In this document: in pieces, positions 25,124 through 36,678 of the stretch | How positions within the stretch are numbered: position 1 is the stretch's first letter | Layout: the number at the start of each line of letters is the position of its first letter | Assembly (NCBI GenBank): GCA_041398245.1 | Contig: JAWKVC010000006.1 | Location: 1 to 64,000 of the forward strand | DNA: 64,000 nt | Source: UBA7672 sp041398245 | GTDB taxonomy: Bacteria > Pseudomonadota > Alphaproteobacteria > Caulobacterales > Hyphomonadaceae | Direction of reading: 5' to 3' | Position numbers and translations under genes: made by a program | Notes under the pieces: model-generated | The model's database searches: none | The model's input: only the letters and a program-made list of their open reading frames with translations | Told to the model about the DNA's origin: nothing

Positions 25124-26184
25124 CCCGCGCAGATCGCATCGCCAAACTGAAGGCCGCCGCCAAGGACCACATCCTGATCCTCGACGGATCGTGGGGCGTG
25201 ATGTTCCAGAAGATGGGCCTCACCGAGGAGGACTATCGCGGCGAGCGCTTCAGGGACCATCAGGGCCAGATGAAAGGCAACAACGATATCCTGTGTCTCA
25301 CGCGGCCGGATCTCGTGGCGCAGCTCCACACCATGTATTTCGAGGCCGGCGCCGACATTTCGGAAACCAACACCTTCTCCGCAACGGTGATCGCCCAGGA
25401 CGACTACAAGCTCGATGCAAAAGCGGTGTGGGACATCAACTATGAAGGCGCCCGGATCGGGCGCGAAGTGGCCGACGCCTTTACGGCGAAAGAGCCGGAG
25501 AAGCCACGTTTCCTCGCCGGTTCGATGGGGCCGCTCAACAAGATGCTGTCCATGTCGTCAGACGTGAACGATCCCGGCGCGCGCTCGGTCGACTTCGACG
25601 AGGTGTACAACGCCTATCGCGATCAGGTGAAAGCCCTCAACGAGGGCGGGGTAGACCTCTACCTGATCGAGACGATCACCGACACGCTCAACTGCAAGGC
25701 CGCGATCAAGGCGATCATGGACCTTGAGGCTGAAGGTCTGGAGAAGCTGCCGATCTGGATTTCGGGAACGATTACCGATCGATCCGGCCGCACGCTCTCT
25801 GGCCAGACGACCGAAGCGTTCTGGAATTCGGTCAAGCACGCCAAGCCGTTTGCTGTCGGCTTCAACTGCGCGCTGGGCGCCGACCTCATGCGTCCGTTCA
25901 TCGCCGAGATGGCCCGCGTGGCCGACACGCTGGTCGCCGCCTATCCGAACGCCGGCCTGCCCAACGAAATGGGCCAGTATGATGAAAAGCCCGAGCAGAC
26001 GGCGCATTCGGTCGAGGAATGGGCGAAGGAGGGTCTGGTCAACATCCTTGGCGGCTGCTGCGGCACGACGCCGGATCACATCCGCCATGTCGCCGAGCAT
26101 GTGAAGGGCGTGAAGCCGCGCCAGCCGCCCATCCGCGACAAGGCCCTGCGTCTTGCCGGGCTCGAACCGTTCGAGCTGGCATGA
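25120..26184 (+). CDS. metH: Homocysteine S-methyltransferase, MetH N-terminal module as a separate gene
   Basis: 354 residues forming only the homocysteine-binding barrel that makes up the first third of single-chain MetH. It begins LDGSWGVMFQKMGL and carries the three zinc cysteines that activate homocysteine: C250 in GFNC and C313-C314 in GGCCGT. It should work with the separate cobalamin-dependent subunit encoded at 27439. Such a split methionine synthase is known in several alphaproteobacteria. Overlaps metF and the next gene by four bases each. Confidence 0.93.
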   Translation: MTRADRIAKLKAAAKDHILILDGSWGVMFQKMGLTEEDYRGERFRDHQGQMKGNNDILCLTRPDLVAQLHTMYFEAGADISETNTFSATVIAQDDYKLDAKAVWDINYEGARIGREVADAFTAKEPEKPRFLAGSMGPLNKMLSMSSDVNDPGARSVDFDEVYNAYRDQVKALNEGGVDLYLIETITDTLNCKAAIKAIMDLEAEGLEKLPIWISGTITDRSGRTLSGQTTEAFWNSVKHAKPFAVGFNCALGADLMRPFIAEMARVADTLVAAYPNAGLPNEMGQYDEKPEQTAHSVEEWAKEGLVNILGGCCGTTPDHIRHVAEHVKGVKPRQPPIRDKALRLAGLEPFELA

Positions 26185-26858
26185 GCGAAGCGTTCGCGCC
26201 ATTTGCCGATCCACAGGCCGTAGCGCGCTATGCGGAAGCAACCGCGCGGCTTGTTCCTGGATTTGCCAGTCTGCAGCGAATGGCCGCCGTGCTGCTGGCC
26301 GAACGCGCTCCAGCCAATGCGCGCGTTCTCGTGCTTGGCGCGGGCGGCGGGTTGGAGCTGAAGGCATTCGCGGACGCGCAGCCCGGCTGGACCTTCGATG
26401 GCGTCGATCCTTCTGTAGAGATGCTGGCGCTGGCTGAGCAGACGCTTGGTCCACTCAGGGAGCGCGTGCACCTACATGAGGGTTACATCGATATCGCGCC
26501 GGACGGACCGTTCGACGCCGCAGCCTGCCTGCTGACGTTGCACTTCACTGATCCCGAGGAGCGTCTGCGCACACTTGCTGAATTGCATCGCCGCCTGAGG
26601 CCGGGCGCGCCGTTCGTCGCAGCGCATCACAGCTTCCCGCAAAATGAGCGCGCCCTGTGGCTGTCTCGCTGTGAGGCGTTTGCCGTTGCATCCGGCGTAG
26701 ATCCCGAAAAGGCCGCAAGGGGACGCGAAGCCGTTGACGCACGCCTTCCAATCCTGTCGCCTGAGGCCGATGTTGAAATCATGCGTCAGGCTGGCTTCTC
26801 GGGAATCACGCAGATCTATGCTGCATTGACGTTCCGCGGCTGGGTCGCAACAGCGTAG
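26181..26858 (+). CDS. Class I SAM-dependent methyltransferase
   Basis: 225 residues from the ATG that overlaps the preceding stop (ATGA). Motif I reads VLVLGAGGGLELKAF with an acidic strand-2 end (VDPSVEMLAL) and a post-I DAAACLLTLHF loop, typical of the Methyltransf_25/UbiE-like group. The methyl acceptor is unknown. Its position inside the methionine operon suggests a link to SAM use, and it could be a diverted copy of the fusion regulator's methyltransferase domain, although it lacks the ArsR part. Confidence 0.82.
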   Translation: MSEAFAPFADPQAVARYAEATARLVPGFASLQRMAAVLLAERAPANARVLVLGAGGGLELKAFADAQPGWTFDGVDPSVEMLALAEQTLGPLRERVHLHEGYIDIAPDGPFDAAACLLTLHFTDPEERLRTLAELHRRLRPGAPFVAAHHSFPQNERALWLSRCEAFAVASGVDPEKAARGREAVDARLPILSPEADVEIMRQAGFSGITQIYAALTFRGWVATA

Positions 26859-26868
26859 GAAAGCGGAC

Positions 26869-27432
26869 ATGGCCAAGTTCTATGACCAGCTGGAAGACAA
26901 GCATCTCGCTTTCATCAAGGCGCAGAAGATGTTCTTCGTCGCCACCGCGCCGCTTTCGGACGCGGGTCGCGTGAACCTCAGCCCCAAAGGCTATGACTCG
27001 TTCCGCGTCATCGGACCCAACCGCGTCGCCTACGCCGATCTCGGCGGCTCGGGCGCAGAGACGCTGGCGCATGTGCGCGAGAACGGCCGCATTACCTTCA
27101 TGTTCTGCGCCTATGAGGGCGCAGCGAACATCATGCGCCTTTATGGCCGCGGGCAGGTGATGCAGTTCAATGATCCGGGCTTCGCCGAAGAAATCGCGAA
27201 ATTCCCGCCAGGCCATGAGCGTGCGCGCGATATCATCTTCGCGGATATCACGCAGGTGCAGGACAGCTGCGGCTGGGGCGTTCCCTTCTACGAGTTCAAG
27301 GGCCAGCGCGACCAGCTCACGCGCTACATCGAGAACCGGCCCGTCGAGGAATGGCATGAAAGCCGCCTCGAAAAAAATGCGAAGAGCATAGACGGCTTGC
27401 CGGGTATGATCCGCCCGAAGGCTGCGGAGTAG
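26869..27432 (+). CDS. Pyridoxamine 5'-phosphate oxidase-like flavin protein
   Basis: 187 residues with the split-barrel flavin-binding fold: FFVATAPLSDAGRVNLSPKGYDSFRVI, then YADLGGSGAETLAHVRENGRITFMFCAYEG, the signature of the PNPOx-like family often encoded next to metH in alphaproteobacteria. It may bind FMN or F420-like cofactors. The substrate is unknown and a true PdxH role is unlikely because the conserved PdxH C terminus is missing. It starts 10 bases after the methyltransferase and ends 6 bases before metH, so it is a member of the operon. Confidence 0.82.
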   Translation: MAKFYDQLEDKHLAFIKAQKMFFVATAPLSDAGRVNLSPKGYDSFRVIGPNRVAYADLGGSGAETLAHVRENGRITFMFCAYEGAANIMRLYGRGQVMQFNDPGFAEEIAKFPPGHERARDIIFADITQVQDSCGWGVPFYEFKGQRDQLTRYIENRPVEEWHESRLEKNAKSIDGLPGMIRPKAAE

Positions 27433-27438
27433 AGTTCA

Positions 27439-30066
<2,628 letters not shown>

Positions 30067-30168
30067 CGTTCTAGACGCGGCGGGCCGCCGCATCTTCGCT
30101 TGAGGCAGGTCAAGCCGGCCGGATGAGGCAGGCGCACCTTGTCCGTATAAGGACAAGGAAATCCTCCC

Positions 30169-30810
30169 ATGCGTATTGTTCGCTCTCTCATTCTTGCAGC
30201 CGGCGCCTTGGCGCTTGCCGGCACGGCTTCCGCTCAGGATCTGCTTCACAACTTCCAGTTCAAGGTCGGCGTCTCCGGCGTTCTGCCGGACGAATCCGCC
30301 ACCATCTCCACCATCGGCGGCACGGTCGACATCTCGGACGAGTACGTCCCCAGCCTGCAGATCGAATACTTCTTCACCGACAACATATCGGCCGAACTGC
30401 TCTGCTGCATGGCGCGCCACGATGTGAAGGCGGTCGGCACGGCGCTGGGCACGGTTGATCTCGGCAAGGTCTCGCATTTCCCGCCGACGCTGACGCTCAA
30501 ATATCGCTGGACTGACTTCGGCGCCTTCCAGCCCTATGTCGGCGCCGGCGCGAACTACACGCGCTTCTTCGACGAAGAGCTGCCGTCCGGCGGCCCAGTC
30601 ACAGCGATCCACTATGACTCGAGCTTCGGCGGCGCGCTGCAGGCCGGCTTTGACTACAAGTTCGACGACCATTGGTCGGTCAACGTCGACGTCCGGAAGA
30701 TCTGGATCAACTCCGACGTCACCCTGCAGGCCGGGCCGGCGACCACCATCAATGCGGACGTCGACATCAACCCGCTCGTTGTGACGGTTGCTACGGGCTA
30801 CCGGTTCTAG
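30169..30810 (+). CDS. OmpW family outer-membrane protein
   Basis: 213 residues. Signal peptide 1-22 (TASAQD), then an eight-strand beta-barrel pattern: FKVGVSGVLPDE, IEYFFTDNISAELLCCMARHD, LTLKYRWTDFGAFQPYVGAGANYTRF and a terminal YRF aromatic, as required for BAM insertion. OmpW barrels form narrow hydrophobic channels. AAGGAAAT precedes the ATG. A terminator follows, so it is monocistronic and separate from metH, whose stop is 102 bases upstream. Confidence 0.92.
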   Translation: MRIVRSLILAAGALALAGTASAQDLLHNFQFKVGVSGVLPDESATISTIGGTVDISDEYVPSLQIEYFFTDNISAELLCCMARHDVKAVGTALGTVDLGKVSHFPPTLTLKYRWTDFGAFQPYVGAGANYTRFFDEELPSGGPVTAIHYDSSFGGALQAGFDYKFDDHWSVNVDVRKIWINSDVTLQAGPATTINADVDINPLVVTVATGYRF

Positions 30811-30838
30811 GCGAAGGCGTCGTCGTGAACCGAGGACT

Positions 30839-30869
30839 GGGGCGGGCGACGGCCCGCCCCTCTTTTTTT
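30839..30869 (+). terminator. Intrinsic terminator of the OmpW gene
   Basis: A perfect 9-bp stem, GGGGCGGGC (30839-30847) with GCCCGCCCC (30852-30860), a 4-base loop, then TCTTTTTTT. Textbook Rho-independent terminator 29 bases after the stop codon. Confidence 0.95.
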
Positions 30870-31017
30870 CCATGAAGACAAGTCTCTCCAACGCCTTTTG
30901 AGAACGGCTTGCATGTTGCGGCCGGATTGGCTGAAGGTGGTTTTCAGAAACGATTCATAATCGAGAAACGTCCGCCCGGCCTCATCTCCGGAAAGCAGGA
31001 CGAAGGGGGAGAAACGC

Positions 31018-33150
31018 GTGAAGGGCTTCAAGCGAATACTGGTGCTTGCCGCGAGTTCCTTCGCCCTGGCCGGTGGAGCCATCGCTCAGGATGCGGTCCC
31101 GGCTCAGGACGCGGCCGGCGCGCCGGAAGGCATCCAGACATTCGAGCCCACATTCTTTGCGCGCTTCAATCCCGTGACCGCCGAGGACATGGTGCGCCAG
31201 CTGCCGGGCTTCACGCTCGACGAGGGACAGGACCTGCGCGGATTCGCCGGAGCCGCAGGCAATGTGCTTATCGATGGTCGGCGCCCCAGCAGCAAGACCA
31301 GCCTGAGGGATGAACTCAGCCGCATCGCCGCGCGCGATGTGCTTCGCATTGAGTTGATCCGCGCTTCGGCCGCCGGCGATCTCGACGTGCGCGGCTATAC
31401 GGAACTCGCAAACGTCGTCCTGAAACCGGCCAGCGAGATGAAGGTCTCGACAACCTTCGCCGCAACGACGCGCTGGTACGAACAGGGCAGGCTCGGCGCC
31501 CAGATCGGCGGCACGCGATCGTGGAAGACCGACAATTTCGGTTTCCGTCTCGCTATACAGGGAACAAGCCTCGGCGAGCGCGAGGAAGTCGACGCGACGT
31601 TCCGCGACATGCTGGGCGTGGTGACGCGGACGCAGGACGAATTCTATCAGCAGCAGGTCAACGAGCTGCTGATCACCGGCGTCGCCAACTGGACGCCAAG
31701 TCCGCGCGATACGTTCAACGCCAACTTCCGTATCCTGCCGCGTTGGTACACGACCAATGCTGCCGCGAGCGCGACCCTTGCGGGTGGCGCGCCACTGGGC
31801 GTGATCGCGTTCGACTACGAAGAGAAGGACATCTGGTATGTCGATCTCGGCGGCGACTATGAGCACAAGTTTGACGGCCAGAATGCAGTCAAACTGATTT
31901 CGGTGAACCGGCTCGTGAACTGGCGCCCGCAGCAGGTGCTGACGCTCGGCCTGAACCCGCTCATCGCTCCCCAGGTCGATCAGGTCGACGATTCGGAGAA
32001 CCGTGCGGGAGAACATGTGCTGCGTGGCGTCTGGACAACCAAGCCGGATACGCAGCACACGATCGAACTGGGGCTTGAGGGCGCCTACAACTATCGGCGT
32101 GTGAACCGCCAGAGCCTCGTTGGCCCGATTGGCGGTCCCTATGCGCCCGTCGCCATTCCTGTCGCGTCCACAAAGGTGGAAGAAGATCGCGTTGAGGCTT
32201 CCATCAACGATGTCTGGCGGATCAGTCAGCAGCTGACGCTTGAAGCCGGATTCAATTATGAATCCTCAACGATCAGCCAGACCATTTCGCAACCTGTCGC
32301 GCCGGATGTCGAGCGTGACTTCACCTATTCCAAGCCGCGCGTCGTCGCCACCTGGCAGCCCGGCGCCGAGGACCAGTGGCGCCTGTCGATTGGTCGCGAG
32401 GTGTCCCAGCTCGATTTCGGTGACTTCGCCACCGGGCTCAACTCGATCTCGACGCAGGCAAATGTCGGCAATCCTCAGCTCGTGCCGGAGCAGACCTGGA
32501 AATCCAGTCTGCAGTGGAAGCGCCAGCTGGGCGAACGCGGTTCGCTGTCGATCACGGGCTTCTACGACGACATCGAAGATACACAGGATCTGATCCAGGT
32601 GGCTGGCGTCTGCACCACCCCGGCCCTGACGGCCGGAGCCTGCACAGCGGTGGGCAATATCGGCGACGGCAAGCGGTGGGGCGCGCGTATCGAGGCGACC
32701 CTGCCGCTTGACGGGGTCGGCGTCACCGGCGGTCTCCTGAAGCTGAATGTCGGCGCGCAGGATTCCGAAGTCACTGACCCCGTCCTGTTGCAGAAGCGCC
32801 AGATTTCGGCGGAACAGGAGTTCGACTGGACGCTCGATTTCCGCCAGGACATGCCTGACATCAAGGTCGCGTGGGGCGCCAAGGTGAACACCGTTGGCCC
32901 TCTGCCGAACTATCGTGGTGACCGGCTGGAGACCATTGAACCGAGCGAGCCCAATGTGGATCTGTTCGTCGAGACGACAGCGCTGCTTGGCGGCCTGCTT
33001 GTGCGTTTGACGGCGGCTAACCTGCTGGATGTCGAGAAGGAAACGGATCGCCTGTACTACGCGCCGCCGACACGTGTTGAAGCCTTCGACGAATTCCGCT
33101 CTTCAACCATGGGCCGCAATGTGACCCTCACGATCGCAGGCGCATTCTAG
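31018..33150 (+). CDS. TonB-dependent receptor-like outer-membrane protein
   Basis: 710 residues from GTG 31018, with GGGGGAGAAA before it. Signal peptide about 1-22 (GGAIAQD). The plug region reads MVRQLPGFTLDEGQDLRGFAGAAGNVLIDGRRPSSK, close to the TonB plug signature, followed by LANVVLKPA and a long alternating beta-barrel ending GRNVTLTIAGAF with the required terminal Phe. Ligand unknown: no iron or sugar genes are adjacent. No clear TonB box was identified. Its stop overlaps that of the convergent flavoprotein gene by four bases. Confidence 0.85.
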   Translation: MKGFKRILVLAASSFALAGGAIAQDAVPAQDAAGAPEGIQTFEPTFFARFNPVTAEDMVRQLPGFTLDEGQDLRGFAGAAGNVLIDGRRPSSKTSLRDELSRIAARDVLRIELIRASAAGDLDVRGYTELANVVLKPASEMKVSTTFAATTRWYEQGRLGAQIGGTRSWKTDNFGFRLAIQGTSLGEREEVDATFRDMLGVVTRTQDEFYQQQVNELLITGVANWTPSPRDTFNANFRILPRWYTTNAAASATLAGGAPLGVIAFDYEEKDIWYVDLGGDYEHKFDGQNAVKLISVNRLVNWRPQQVLTLGLNPLIAPQVDQVDDSENRAGEHVLRGVWTTKPDTQHTIELGLEGAYNYRRVNRQSLVGPIGGPYAPVAIPVASTKVEEDRVEASINDVWRISQQLTLEAGFNYESSTISQTISQPVAPDVERDFTYSKPRVVATWQPGAEDQWRLSIGREVSQLDFGDFATGLNSISTQANVGNPQLVPEQTWKSSLQWKRQLGERGSLSITGFYDDIEDTQDLIQVAGVCTTPALTAGACTAVGNIGDGKRWGARIEATLPLDGVGVTGGLLKLNVGAQDSEVTDPVLLQKRQISAEQEFDWTLDFRQDMPDIKVAWGAKVNTVGPLPNYRGDRLETIEPSEPNVDLFVETTALLGGLLVRLTAANLLDVEKETDRLYYAPPTRVEAFDEFRSSTMGRNVTLTIAGAF

Positions 33151-34373
33151 GCGGCGCCGAGAACGCCGCGCGCCGCTGCGCGGCCCGTGGCGAAACACGC
33201 CTGCAAGAGATAGCCGCCGGTCGGCGCTTCCCAGTCGAGCATTTCGCCGGCCACAAAGGTGTGCGGTATCGCTTTGAGCGAATAGTCATCATTGACGCTG
33301 TTCCAGCTGATCCCGCCTGCCGTCGATATCGCCCGCTCGATCGGTGCGGCTGCGGTCAGTCGGATCGTGCAGCACTTGATGCGATCGGCGAGATGGTCTG
33401 CTTCGGTCGGCAATGCGGCGCCGCCCGCCTGGCGGTCTTCACGGACAAGACCGGCGGCCAGCGGAGAAAGCCCGGCCCTGCGCAACCGGTTCGCCATGGA
33501 TATCTTGGCGCTGGCGTGGAGGCGCTGCGCAAGCGCATCCATCGGGAGGTCAGGCGCGAGATCGATCGTGACATAAGCGCGTCCCGTCTGCGCGATGAAG
33601 TCGCGCAGGGCGGAGGACATTGCATAGATGGCCCCGCCTTCAATTCCCTCGCGCGTGATGATCGCCTCGCCGCGGATGTTGTAGGCGTTGAACCCGCCAG
33701 CGAAGATAAACGCCGCCGCCTTGACTGGCTCGCCCGCGAACCGATCACGGAAGACGTCTGACCATTCGACCCGGAAGCCGCTGTTCGATGGCTGCAGCTG
33801 CGTGATGCCGACACCGCGCTCTGCAAGCGCCGCCGTCCAGCTTCCATCCGATCCCAGGCGCGGCCAGCTTGCCCCGCCCAACGCCAGAATGGTCGCATCC
33901 GGCTGCTCGACATGCACACCAGCCGGCGTCTCGAATGTCAGGCTGTCGCCGTCCCACCCGGTCCAGCGTGAGCGCGTCACGAGCTCCACGTCGAGCCCCG
34001 ACAGCCGCGCCAACCATGCGCGCAGGAGGGGAGAGGCCTTCATCTGCGTCGGAAAAACGCGGCCGCTCGACCCGACGAAGGTCTCGACGCCCAGACCAGC
34101 CGCCCACGCGCGGAGGTCATCCGGCGTGAAAGCGCGTATCGCCGGCTCAAGCTGCCGGCGCGCCGCGCCATACTTGTCGAGGAAAGTTTCCAGCGGCTCC
34201 GAATGCGTGAGGTTGAGTCCGCCGCGTCCGGCCAGCAGGAATTTCCGCGCCGGATTTGGCATCCGTTCGTGAATCGCAACGCGCCAGCCGGCCTCGCCGA
34301 GCACCTCTGCCGCCGCCAGTCCCGCCGGACCGGCGCCGACGACAATCGCGCGCTTCTGCACCGAGTTGCTCAT
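33147..34373 (-). CDS. HI0933-family NAD(P)/FAD-dependent oxidoreductase
   Basis: 408 residues. The N terminus carries the Rossmann dinucleotide motif GAGPAGLAAAEVL (GxGxxG) with E-x-x-P-N-P-A-R-K-F-L-L-A-G-R-G-G-L-N-L-T-H-S, the hallmark of this family of flavoproteins. TGGYLLQACFATGRAAARGV closes the FAD site. Physiological reaction not established. No signal peptide. It ends tail-to-tail with the receptor and has no co-directional partner, so expression is likely independent. Confidence 0.9.
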   Translation of the reverse strand: MSNSVQKRAIVVGAGPAGLAAAEVLGEAGWRVAIHERMPNPARKFLLAGRGGLNLTHSEPLETFLDKYGAARRQLEPAIRAFTPDDLRAWAAGLGVETFVGSSGRVFPTQMKASPLLRAWLARLSGLDVELVTRSRWTGWDGDSLTFETPAGVHVEQPDATILALGGASWPRLGSDGSWTAALAERGVGITQLQPSNSGFRVEWSDVFRDRFAGEPVKAAAFIFAGGFNAYNIRGEAIITREGIEGGAIYAMSSALRDFIAQTGRAYVTIDLAPDLPMDALAQRLHASAKISMANRLRRAGLSPLAAGLVREDRQAGGAALPTEADHLADRIKCCTIRLTAAAPIERAISTAGGISWNSVNDDYSLKAIPHTFVAGEMLDWEAPTGGYLLQACFATGRAAARGVLGAA

Positions 34374-34524
34374 GGCCGATGCGTGTGAACCAGCTTGGTC
34401 AGGCTGACAACACGATCAGGCGTGGTTCCCTTGTGGACCTCGCCTGCCGGGTGCGTTCGATTGCGGCCAGGCGAGGCCTGCCTAGGCTGCTCCTGACGCT
34501 TCGGCGTACAGCGTGGAGGGGTGA

Positions 34525-34623
34525 ATGGCGGCGGCGCTCGCAGGTACGTTCGGACGTATCAACCTCTCCTGGATGCGCCTCGAAATCGGCTTGCTGGTCG
34601 GCGCGCTGATGATCGGCGCCTGA
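34525..34623 (+). CDS. Possible 32-residue membrane microprotein
   Basis: A short frame (MAAALAGTFGRINLSWM, then RLEIGLLVGALMIGA) with an unusually strong Shine-Dalgarno, GGAGGGGTGA, ending at the ATG. The C-terminal half is one hydrophobic helix. It is the best reading of an otherwise empty stretch of about 550 bases between a flavoprotein gene and a DEAD-box helicase. Too short for family assignment, and codon evidence is thin. Confidence 0.4.
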   Translation: MAAALAGTFGRINLSWMRLEIGLLVGALMIGA

Positions 34624-34690
34624 GCTTCCCTTCCGTCGCCTCTTTTCCCTTCACACATGCGGCCAATGCGCCACATGCAGGTCCGTTAAC

Positions 34691-34719
34691 TTGACTTTGA
34701 GGGGTCATGGCCCGATATG
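34691..34719 (+). promoter_or_regulatory. Possible promoter for the DEAD-box helicase
   Basis: TTGACT (34691-34696) is followed after 17 bases by GATATG (34714-34719), a reasonable -35 and a poor -10. If used it would give an mRNA leader of about 200 bases before the TTG start at 34929. The rest of the 34624-34928 interval holds no further feature that I can support. Confidence 0.35.
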
Positions 34720-34928
34720 CGCCGCGTGTTCGCAAGCCATGATGTGCGCGAACGCTATCGGCGCTCCGGCTGCGTGAGGGTCCTGAGAAGCAGGTCCCGG
34801 CCCGTTGAGCGCCCTGAAAAGATCGCATGAACGCCCGCACACGCCGGGCTTTCCCCGGAAGACAGCGCTTCAGGCGAACCCGTGAAAGGCACGGCGGTTC
34901 GCTGCTCGCGCACACGAAAGAAATACGT

Positions 34929-36422
34929 TTGACCCAATTCTCAGACCTTGGCCTCAACGCCTCGATTCTCGCGGCGCTGAACCAGAAGGGCTATACCCAG
35001 CCCACTCCGATCCAGCTTTCCGCTATCCCCGGCGTTATGGCCGGCCGCGACCTTCTCGGCATCGCCCAGACCGGCACCGGCAAGACCGCCGCCTTCGCGC
35101 TTCCCATCCTCCATCGCCTCGCTGCGAACCGGAAAGCCGCGCCCAAGCGCGGCTGCCGCGCTCTGGTGCTTTCGCCGACGCGTGAGCTTGCCTCGCAGAT
35201 CGCCGATCAGTTCCGCGCCTATGGCGCCGAGCTTGGCTTCTCGGTCGCCACCGTGTTCGGCGGCGTCGGCCACAACCCGCAGCGTCAGGCGCTCGCCCGC
35301 GGCGTCGATGTTCTCGTCGCCGCCCCCGGCCGTCTGCTCGATCACCTTGGTGAGAAGGACGCCGACCTCTCGAAGCTCGAGATCTTCGTGCTCGACGAGG
35401 CCGACCAGATGCTCGACATGGGCTTCATCGATCCGATCCGCCGCATCGTGCGTCATCTGCCGGCCCAGCGTCAGAACCTGTTCTTCTCCGCGACCATGCC
35501 GTCCGACATCGAGAAGCTGGCGAACGACCTGCTCACCGATCCGCTGAAGGTTTCTGTAACGCCGCCCGCCACCACGGTCGAGCGCATCAACCAGCAGGTT
35601 GTCTTCGTTGAAGCCAACCGCAAGCGCGGCCTGCTCACGGAGCTTTTCTCCAATCCGTCCTTCTCCCGCGTTCTTGTCTTCACGCGCACCAAGCGCGGCG
35701 CTGACAAGGTTGCGCGTATCCTCGATGGCGGCGGGGTTCCCTCCGCCGCGATCCACGGAAACAAGAGCCAGGCCCAGCGCGAGAAATCACTGGCCGCCTT
35801 CAAGGACGGCAAGGTGCGCGCACTGGTCGCCACCGATATCGCCGCCCGCGGCATCGACATCTCGTCGGTGAGCCACGTCGTGCAGTTCGAACTGCCTGAG
35901 GTTCCCGAACAGTATGTCCACCGCATCGGCCGCACGGCCCGCGCCGGCAAGGATGGGTCCGCTGTCGCCTTCTGCGCCGAGGATGAACGCCCGCTGCTGC
36001 GCGACATCGAGCGCGTGACGCGCCAGAAGATCCCGTCATCCGACCGCCGCAACGATCCGATCCTGGCGCAGCTCTCGGCCAATGCGAACATGGAAGCCAA
36101 GCGCGGCGCAAAGGCCGAACCGCATGGTGATCCGCAGCCGCGCCGTCAGGATATGCGCGAAGCCCGCGAAGGCGTGGAAGACGCACGTCGTGGCCGGCGC
36201 CGCAGGCGCGGCAAGGGAGGGCAGGGCGCACAGCACCAGGCTCCCGCGCGCAACGCCAAAGGCGGCGCACACGCTCAGGCTCACGGCAAGAAACGCCCCG
36301 GCAAAAAGAAGCCGGTTCAACAGGCTTCGCGCCGCGATGTGATGAATGTCGCCGCCGGCAAACCTTCAGGTCCGGTGATGGCCGCCGCCGACCTGATGAA
36401 GCACCTGTCCTCGCAGCACTAG
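34929..36422 (+). CDS. DEAD-box ATP-dependent RNA helicase (RhlE-like)
   Basis: 497 residues from a TTG, placed because family members begin T-x-F-S-D-L-G-L. The frame extends to an ATG at 34827, but those 34 residues are out of character. Motifs: Q-motif (GYTQPTPIQ), AQTGTGKT, PTREL, DEAD (VLDEADQM), SAT (FFSATMP), and HRIGRTARAG. Unwinds short RNA duplexes; homologues work in cold adaptation, ribosome biogenesis or the degradosome. The last 100 residues are a basic, Arg/Lys/Gly-rich tail that likely tethers RNA. Confidence 0.93.
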   Translation: MTQFSDLGLNASILAALNQKGYTQPTPIQLSAIPGVMAGRDLLGIAQTGTGKTAAFALPILHRLAANRKAAPKRGCRALVLSPTRELASQIADQFRAYGAELGFSVATVFGGVGHNPQRQALARGVDVLVAAPGRLLDHLGEKDADLSKLEIFVLDEADQMLDMGFIDPIRRIVRHLPAQRQNLFFSATMPSDIEKLANDLLTDPLKVSVTPPATTVERINQQVVFVEANRKRGLLTELFSNPSFSRVLVFTRTKRGADKVARILDGGGVPSAAIHGNKSQAQREKSLAAFKDGKVRALVATDIAARGIDISSVSHVVQFELPEVPEQYVHRIGRTARAGKDGSAVAFCAEDERPLLRDIERVTRQKIPSSDRRNDPILAQLSANANMEAKRGAKAEPHGDPQPRRQDMREAREGVEDARRGRRRRRGKGGQGAQHQAPARNAKGGAHAQAHGKKRPGKKKPVQQASRRDVMNVAAGKPSGPVMAAADLMKHLSSQH

Positions 36423-36449
36423 CCCGCAAACACAGCCCCAAAAAAGCAA

Positions 36450-36478
36450 TCGCCGCCGGCCCCTGAGGGCGGCGGCGA
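36450..36478. terminator. GC hairpin after helicase gene
   Basis: TCGCCGCC (36450-36457) pairs with GGCGGCGA (36471-36478). Downstream of the helicase stop by 28 bases. The T run lies on the minus-strand side (TTTTTT after the stem), so as a plus-strand terminator it is incomplete. The remaining 200 bases to 36678 hold an 18-base palindrome at 36566-36583 (GGAACCGC, GT, GCGGTTCC) of unknown role. Confidence 0.45.
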
Positions 36479-36678
36479 CGCTTCCACCCGGCGGGGGGAC
36501 GTGGGGGGACTAGATCGCCGGGTCTGGAACCTGTGGGGCGCGATATCTGCGCCGGATTTACTCCCGGAACCGCGTGCGGTTCCCTGTTGCTGACATGTGG
36601 GGGCCATCGCGGCGATTCCAAGGCCCTTACGACATGCCGATTGCGCCATGGCGCCGCATGTGGTCATAGAACGCCAGC

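Noticed and set aside
36561..36590. EcfG-type stress promoter (GGAAC...GTT) before the DnaJ-like gene
   Set aside because: The spacing between GGAAC and GTT is 15 bases, outside the usual range, and the match falls in the palindrome.
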